From the NCBI GenBank assembly GCA_010365115.1, contig JAAFGX010000003.1:1-64000 (forward strand): DNA of 64,000 nt, given 5' to 3'. The stretch comes from Paludibacter sp. (GTDB lineage: Bacteria; Bacteroidota; Bacteroidia; Bacteroidales; Paludibacteraceae). The translations under genes were made by a program, and so were the position numbers. The notes under the pieces were generated by a model. The model searched no databases. It had not been told where the DNA came from and saw only the letters and a list, made by a program, of their open reading frames with translations. Within the stretch, counting starts at the first letter, position 1. Each line of letters starts with the position of its first letter. This document shows positions 59,036-64,000 of the stretch, one piece after another.

Positions 59036-60025
59036 ATGAAATACAGAAAATTAGGAAAAACATACATTCTGCTTCCATCTATTGGTCTTGGTTGCATGGG
59101 AATGAGCCATGGTTACGGAGAACCTAATGATGAAGAATCGATTGCGACATTGGAAAAAGCCATTGAAATAGGTGTAACTTTTTGGGATACCGCTGATATT
59201 TACGGTGCTGGTAAAAATGAAGAACTAATCTCGAAAGTACTTAAACAGAACCGCGACAAAATTTTTCTTGCCACCAAATTTGGTTTTATTCCCAATCCGG
59301 AAGATAAATATGCATTTGGCTTCGACGCTTCGCCAAAACATATGAAAAAGGCTCTAGAAGACAGTTTAAGACGATTGAAAACCGATGTGATTGATCTTTA
59401 TTATGCTCATCGCATTGATCCAAATGTCCCCGTTGAAGAAATGGTTGGAGCAATGGCCGATTTGGTAAAAGAAGGGAAAGTGCGTTATTTGGGGTTGTCT
59501 GAAGCTTCTGCCAATTCATTGCGTCGGGCTTGTGCAGTTCATCCAATTTCAGCGTTGCAAAGCGAATATTCGTTACTCACCCGCGATGTAGAAAAAGACA
59601 TTTTACCAACTTGCCGGGAACTGGGAATAACACTTGTGCCTTTCAGTCCGCTGGCTCGTGGGTTAATGACAAACACACTTGATTTGAACCAACTAAAAGA
59701 GGACGATTTCCGCAAGACTTTGCCTCGTTACCAATCAAATCATGCAGAGAACAATACGAATCTGGCTCTTGAATTTGCTGGAATTGCTCAACAAAAATCG
59801 TGTACACCATCTCAACTGGCTTTGGCGTGGGTCTTGGCTCAGGGCGAAAACATTATTCCAATTCCGGGGACAAAACACAGAAAATATTTACTCGAAAATA
59901 AAGGCGCAGTAGATGTTGAACTTAATTTAGATGATTTAAAGAAAATTGACACTGTACTAAAAAAACATCCGGACATAGGTGATCGTTATAATGAAAACAG
60001 CAATAAGTTAGTGGATAAGAATTAA
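59036..60025 (+). CDS. Aldo/keto reductase
   Basis: The 329-residue (alpha/beta)8 NADPH-dependent reductase has the tetrad visible as Asp and Tyr in [15 protein letters not shown], Lys in ATKFGF and His in [25 protein letters not shown] and the C-terminal [15 protein letters not shown] form the cofactor pocket. It resembles the AKR13-type family. It follows the SDR gene by 41 nt and may be part of the same transcript. Physiological substrate unknown. Confidence 0.9.
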   Translation: MKYRKLGKTYILLPSIGLGCMGMSHGYGEPNDEESIATLEKAIEIGVTFWDTADIYGAGKNEELISKVLKQNRDKIFLATKFGFIPNPEDKYAFGFDASPKHMKKALEDSLRRLKTDVIDLYYAHRIDPNVPVEEMVGAMADLVKEGKVRYLGLSEASANSLRRACAVHPISALQSEYSLLTRDVEKDILPTCRELGITLVPFSPLARGLMTNTLDLNQLKEDDFRKTLPRYQSNHAENNTNLALEFAGIAQQKSCTPSQLALAWVLAQGENIIPIPGTKHRKYLLENKGAVDVELNLDDLKKIDTVLKKHPDIGDRYNENSNKLVDKN

Positions 60026-60176
60026 TGCATCCATTAAAAAATAATGTAAATATTGATTTAATTAATCTTATTAATTTCCAATATCTTGAACAAATCTATC
60101 GATGTATTCTTAATAATAAAAATATAGTTGTATTTTTACAGCTGAATTTTCATTTAAAAATAAAAAAAGAACTATT

Positions 60177-60389
60177 ATGAATCACTTAATGTTACTGGGA
60201 AATTTGGGTACTGGCGAAATTATTCTTATTGCGCTTATTGTTCTATTATTATTCGGGGGTAAAAAAATTCCTGAATTGATGCGGGGCATTGGTAAAGGTG
60301 TGAAGAGCTTTAAAGACGGACTCAATGATGTAGAGAACGAGATAAAAAAAGATGAAACTAAAGAAGAAAAACAAGATTTATCGAGGTAA
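60177..60389 (+). CDS. tatA: Sec-independent protein translocase TatA
   Basis: The 70-residue pore-forming subunit of the twin-arginine translocase has one N-terminal membrane segment (EIILIALIVLLLFGG), the hinge and amphipathic helix KKIPELMRGIGKGVKSFKDG, and a charged tail. No TatB gene is present, so this is a minimal TatAC system in which TatA probably has both roles. The stop is 2 nt before tatC. The upstream 150 nt contain only weak promoter-like sequence. Confidence 0.95.
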   Translation: MNHLMLLGNLGTGEIILIALIVLLLFGGKKIPELMRGIGKGVKSFKDGLNDVENEIKKDETKEEKQDLSR

Positions 60390-60391
60390 AC

Positions 60392-61180
60392 ATGGGTGAG
60401 CCGAGTGAAAGTGAAATGACTTTTTGGGATCATCTGGATGAGTTACGAAAGATATTGTTTAGAATAGCAGTTTTTGTGGTAGTGGTTGCTTTGGTCTTTT
60501 TCTCGTTCATGAGAGAATTATTTGACAATGTGATACTTGCTCCTACCAGAAGCGACTTTTTTCTATACAACTGGTTGAATGATTTAGCGCTGAAGTTTCC
60601 TGTATTGCCTGATTTTTGTATTGGCGATTTTCAAGTGAAAATTATCAACATCAATTTAGCATCTCAGTTTTTCATCCATATGTCAACTTCTTTTTGGTTT
60701 GCATTGGTATTTAGTTTCCCTTTTGTAATTTATCAACTTTTTCTTTTTGTAAAGCCGGCACTTTACAGCCATGAGCAGAAAAATACAGGATTAGCATTTT
60801 TCTTTGGAAATTTGTTGTTTTATATTGGAGTAGCCGTTGGTTATATAATGGTTTTCCCATTGACGTTGAGATTTTTGGCGGGTTATCAACTTAGTTCATA
60901 CATTGAAAACAGTGTTTCACTAGATTCCTATATGGGAAGTTTTCTAATGTTATGCTTTATAATGGGATTAGTATTTGAACTACCTTTACTCTCTTGGCTT
61001 TTATCTCAAATTGGCATTTTAAGACGAAGTTTTTTTAATAAATTCAGAAAACATGCTATTGTTGCATTATTGGTTTTAGCAGCATTTATAACTCCATCGA
61101 GCGATCCATTTACACTAATGGTGGTATTTTTACCAATTTATATGCTTTGGGAAATTAGCGCTATGATAGTAAAAAAGTAA
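60392..61180 (+). CDS. tatC: Sec-independent protein translocase TatC
   Basis: TatC recognises twin-arginine signal peptides. The 262-residue protein has the N-terminal signature MTFWDHLDELRKILFR, six predicted membrane segments (near 20-40, 95-120, 132-155, 170-195, 215-232, 238-256), the FELPLLSWLLSQIGIL conserved block and the AAFITPSSDPFTLMVVFLPIYMLWE trimmed here to its TPSSDPFT core. It is translationally coupled to tatA. Two twin-arginine proteins are encoded directly downstream. Confidence 0.96.
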   Translation: MGEPSESEMTFWDHLDELRKILFRIAVFVVVVALVFFSFMRELFDNVILAPTRSDFFLYNWLNDLALKFPVLPDFCIGDFQVKIININLASQFFIHMSTSFWFALVFSFPFVIYQLFLFVKPALYSHEQKNTGLAFFFGNLLFYIGVAVGYIMVFPLTLRFLAGYQLSSYIENSVSLDSYMGSFLMLCFIMGLVFELPLLSWLLSQIGILRRSFFNKFRKHAIVALLVLAAFITPSSDPFTLMVVFLPIYMLWEISAMIVKK

Positions 61181-61449
61181 TTTATACATGACTTCTAAAA
61201 TCTAGACCTCACCCCAACCCTCTTCATTTGAAGAGGGAGAAAGAGGAGAAAGAGAACGGAAAACAGTTTTTTTGGAGAGGGAGGAAGAGGGGGACTTAAA
61301 GACGTAGTCAGCCTAAATTTAAAAAAAAATAAATCAACCAAAATACAAGACAAAGCTAATTTAATTACACGCAATTTATCCCGATTTGTTGGAAGGGTTT
61401 AGTGGCTGTATTTGTCAATTGAGATTTCATTATTAAAAACTGAAAAAAT
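61181..61449. repeat. Intergenic repeat block between tatC and the DUF362 gene
   Basis: The segment 61206-61305 contains CCCCAACCCTCTTCATTTGAAGAGGG, the longest example of the C/G palindromic family (CCCTCTTCA/TGAAGAGGG), followed by a purine-rich GAGGGAGAAAGAGGAGAAAGAG and GGAGAGGGAGGAAGAGGGGG run. No gene is accepted here; the reverse-strand frame at 61365-61760 is antisense noise. Confidence 0.55.
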
Positions 61450-62382
61450 ATGAAACGAAGAGATTTTTTTAAGTCGGCAGCAGTAGTTGGCCTAGCTACT
61501 GTTTTGAAACCTTCTACACTTGATGCAGCAACATTGAATAGTAGTATGTCAGTCCAGTCAGGACCTGACATGGTAGCAGTTATGGGTGGTGAACCTGCAG
61601 CAATGCTTACCCGTGCCATAAAAGAAATGGGTGGCATTGGTAAATATGTAAAAAAAGGCGATAAGGTTGTGGTAAAACCGAATATCGGTTGGGATAGAAA
61701 GCCTGAGTTGGCTGCCAATACCAATCCAGAGCTAATAGGCACATTAGTAAAAATGTGCAAAAGTGCTGGTGCTTCTGAAGTTTTGGTTTTCGATCATACT
61801 TGCCACGATTGGAAAAAAAGTTACACAAACAGTGGTATTGAAAAAGCAGTGACCGCAGCCGGAGGAATAATGGTACCAGGTAATGACGAGTCATATTATA
61901 AAGAAGTAGAATTGCCTCAAGGTGTTAATTTAAAAAAAACCTTGATTCATAAGTCACTTATTGATTGCGATGTTTGGTTTAATGTGCCGGTATTGAAACA
62001 TCATGGTGGAGCTAAAAATTCAATCTCCATGAAAAACTTGATGGGAATTGTTTGGGAAAGAGGTTTTTTCCATAAAAATGATTTGCATCAATGTATAGCT
62101 GACGTAGCAACTTTCTATAAAAAACCGGCGCTTAATATTGTGGATGCTTATCGGATTATGAAATCAAATGGTCCACAGGGAAAATCGGAAGCAGATGTAG
62201 TCACCTTAAAATCTCTTATTATTTCTCCTGATTATGTTGCTGCCGATACTGCAGCCATGAAAATGTTCTCTCAAGTTCAACCCACCGATATAAAAGATGT
62301 TCGTTATATTGGGATGGCCGAAAAATTGAACGTAGGAACGCAAAATTTAGAGAAACTGAATGTGAAGAAAATTAAAATGTAA
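61450..62382 (+). CDS. DUF362 domain protein with a twin-arginine signal
   Basis: The 310-residue protein has a Tat signal peptide: MKRRDFFKSAAVVGLATVL, with Arg3-Arg4 in the motif KRRDFFKS and a hydrophobic core to about residue 25. The mature part is a DUF362 domain: VVVKPNIGWDRKPELAANTNPEL, VFDHTCHDWKKSY, LKHHGGAKNSISMKNLMGIVW trimmed to its HHGGAKNSISMKNLMG core, and a C-terminal VAADTAAMKMF. The family is associated with iron-sulfur proteins but is biochemically undefined. It lies after tatAC and before a polyferredoxin gene. Confidence 0.9.
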   Translation: MKRRDFFKSAAVVGLATVLKPSTLDAATLNSSMSVQSGPDMVAVMGGEPAAMLTRAIKEMGGIGKYVKKGDKVVVKPNIGWDRKPELAANTNPELIGTLVKMCKSAGASEVLVFDHTCHDWKKSYTNSGIEKAVTAAGGIMVPGNDESYYKEVELPQGVNLKKTLIHKSLIDCDVWFNVPVLKHHGGAKNSISMKNLMGIVWERGFFHKNDLHQCIADVATFYKKPALNIVDAYRIMKSNGPQGKSEADVVTLKSLIISPDYVAADTAAMKMFSQVQPTDIKDVRYIGMAEKLNVGTQNLEKLNVKKIKM

Positions 62383-62465
62383 CAATACATGATTCTGCCA
62401 TTAGTAATAAAACAGTCTAAAAGTCTTTTCACTAATCATTTATCACTAATCGTTTATCACTGTCA

Positions 62466-64000
62466 ATGAAATTCCTTAAAAATATCCGTGTTGCAATTGC
62501 TATTTTGTTTTTTCTTCCAATTTTGCTGTTTTTTATAGATTTTATCGGTAAATTGCCATTGCAACTTCATGAATTATTGAAATTTCAATGGATTCCAGCA
62601 TTGTTATCGCTTAATTTGGTACTTATTGGAATTTTATTAGTTTTAAGTCTGTTATTTGGGAGAATATATTGCTCTACAATTTGTCCTTTGGGCGTTTTTC
62701 AGGATATAATTTCATGGAAATCACGTTTTTTTAAAAAGAAAAAGAAAAAATTCCGCTTCAAATACATGAAATCGCAAAACATCTTGCGATACACCATACT
62801 CGGATTAACAATAGTTGCATTCATTTTCGGAAGTTCTTTATTAGTCATTTTATTTGATCCATACAGCACGTTTGGTCGTATCATTTCGCAACTATTTCGT
62901 CCTCTGGCAATATGGGGCAACAATAGTATGGCTGCATTGTTGAGTGGAATGGGGAATTATTCAATGTACAAAGTGGAGCAAGTTGGTTTTGTCCCCGTTG
63001 CTTTTAGCATTACAATACTTTTTTTCATTGGTATCGGAATTATGTCATGGTTTCGTGGCAGATTATATTGCAATACCATTTGTCCAGTTGGGACCACGCT
63101 GGGTTTGTTTGCACCTTTCTCATTATTTCGAATTTCAATAAAAAAATCCACCTGTACACGATGCGGTTCATGTGAAAAAACCTGTAAATCACAATGCATC
63201 GACAGCGAGACGATGAAAGTGGATGATTCTCGCTGCGTCAGTTGTTTTAATTGCTTGACAGTTTGCAAAAAAGCAAGCATGAAATACGAATTCCGTTACA
63301 AAAAATCGGAAGTGGCACCCATAAAAGTTTTAACTGGAAAAAATAGCAGACGAACATTTCTTTTGACTTCTGGAGCAGTAATCACTTCAATTGCTCTTGC
63401 AAAAGCTAACACGATTACAGGTAAAAAAGATTCCATTCTTTCACGTAAACCTATAATGCCTCCGGGTGCAATAAATATTGAACATTTCAATACCAATTGT
63501 ACAGGTTGCCAACTTTGTGTCACAAAATGTCCAATGCAAGTATTAAAGCCTGCTTCATTACAATATGGGATTTCGGGAATTATGCAACCCCATTTAGCTT
63601 TTTCTACACATATATTTTGTACTTTCGATTGTAATATTTGTTCTGCGGTTTGTCCGACAAAAGCATTGACAAAAATGCCAATGGAAGAAAAAAAAGTGAC
63701 ACAGATTGGTATTGCAAAACTAAGGTTAGATATGTGCGAAGTGATAACACACGAAACTGATTGTGGAGCTTGTTCAGAACATTGTCCTACACAGGCAGTT
63801 CACATGATTCCTTACAAAAACGGACTGACCAAACCAGAAGTCATACCTGAATTATGTATTGGTTGTGGTGGTTGTGAATCAATTTGTCCCGTCAGACCCT
63901 ATCAGGCTATTTACGTTGAAGGAGTAACAAGTCAACTAAAAGCAAAAAAACCGGAAGAAGCAAAAAAATTCGATAAAGTAATTGATGATTTTGGGTTTTA
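62466..64000 (+). CDS. Membrane polyferredoxin resembling a NapH-NapG fusion (3' end cut by window)
   Basis: Reading from ATG 62466 the frame is open for 511 codons to 63998; the last two bases, TA, probably begin the stop codon. Residues 1-220 are NapH/NosR-like: membrane segments near 8-27, 43-65, 108-130 and 177-196 and two CxxxCP motifs (CSTICPLG at 69, CNTICPVG at 202). Two 4Fe-4S motifs follow (CTRCGSCEKTC, CVSCFNCLTVC). A twin-arginine motif SRRTFLLTS at 294-302 with a hydrophobic core comes next, then further ferredoxin motifs (CTGCQLCVTKC, CNICSAVC, CGACSEHC, CIGCGGCESIC). It probably moves electrons across the membrane to the periplasmic side. Partner unknown. Confidence 0.88.
   Translation, partial: MKFLKNIRVAIAILFFLPILLFFIDFIGKLPLQLHELLKFQWIPALLSLNLVLIGILLVLSLLFGRIYCSTICPLGVFQDIISWKSRFFKKKKKKFRFKYMKSQNILRYTILGLTIVAFIFGSSLLVILFDPYSTFGRIISQLFRPLAIWGNNSMAALLSGMGNYSMYKVEQVGFVPVAFSITILFFIGIGIMSWFRGRLYCNTICPVGTTLGLFAPFSLFRISIKKSTCTRCGSCEKTCKSQCIDSETMKVDDSRCVSCFNCLTVCKKASMKYEFRYKKSEVAPIKVLTGKNSRRTFLLTSGAVITSIALAKANTITGKKDSILSRKPIMPPGAINIEHFNTNCTGCQLCVTKCPMQVLKPASLQYGISGIMQPHLAFSTHIFCTFDCNICSAVCPTKALTKMPMEEKKVTQIGIAKLRLDMCEVITHETDCGACSEHCPTQAVHMIPYKNGLTKPEVIPELCIGCGGCESICPVRPYQAIYVEGVTSQLKAKKPEEAKKFDKVIDDFGF

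Noticed and set aside
61365-61760. 131-codon reverse ORF at the DUF362 gene
   Set aside because: It is antisense to a clear Tat-signal gene and has no independent support.

Overview
The window comes from an AT-rich member of the Bacteroidota, most likely a Bacteroidales-type anaerobe. The evidence is: TAnnTTTG (-7) and TTTG (-33) promoter elements of the Bacteroidetes sigma-ABfr type in front of many genes; a TonB receptor/DUF4249 pair; families largely restricted to the phylum (DUF4783, DUF4827, DUF4924, DUF6913); butyrate kinase; a secreted GH20 hexosaminidase; and few Shine-Dalgarno sites. It is mostly core chromosome. I saw no rRNA, tRNA, CRISPR array, prophage or transposase gene.

Layout. 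1-0.4 kb: an immunity-like gene interrupted by a short repeat. 0.4-6.7 kb: butyrate kinase, then the rimP-nusA-infB operon. 7-15 kb: serine hydrolase, ligA-DUF6913-dapA, a FadR-type regulator and alanine dehydrogenase. 15-24 kb: DUF4249/TonB receptor, NAD(P)-binding protein, serB, mltF, a PolB-like exonuclease, a 0.4-kb block of three minisatellites, and udk. 24-32 kb: GH20 hexosaminidase, nadC, DUF4783, rlmH and a 1206-residue histidine kinase. 32-39 kb: a Cys/Met PLP enzyme, pheT, an acyl-CoA ligase and a tandem pair of tiny lipoproteins. 39-44 kb: hisG, then coaX-OMP-TPR-lptC. 44-51 kb (minus strand): glmM, DUF4827, FKBP lipoprotein, rfbC, rfbA, DUF4924, an S4 protein, pth and rplY. 51-58 kb: aminotransferase, infC-rpmI-rplT, a lipoprotein and valS. 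57.7-60 kb: MaoC, SDR and aldo/keto reductase genes. 60-64 kb: tatA-tatC, then a DUF362 protein with a Tat signal and a polyferredoxin with a second twin-arginine motif in its middle.

Most interesting points. (1) infC has no usable ATG/GTG/TTG and appears to start at ATA behind a strong Shine-Dalgarno site. (2) valS carries an in-frame copy of a C/G-rich palindromic repeat that is otherwise intergenic. (3) The Tat translocase sits next to two putative twin-arginine redox proteins, one looking like a NapH/NapG fusion. (4) A 118-148 bp element with terminal inverted repeats is present three times, one copy reading in frame into an immunity-like gene. (5) Three minisatellites of different unit sequence fill the space between udk and an exonuclease gene, and one unit word recurs just upstream of several other start codons.

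All family assignments come from reading motifs by eye; no database search was run.
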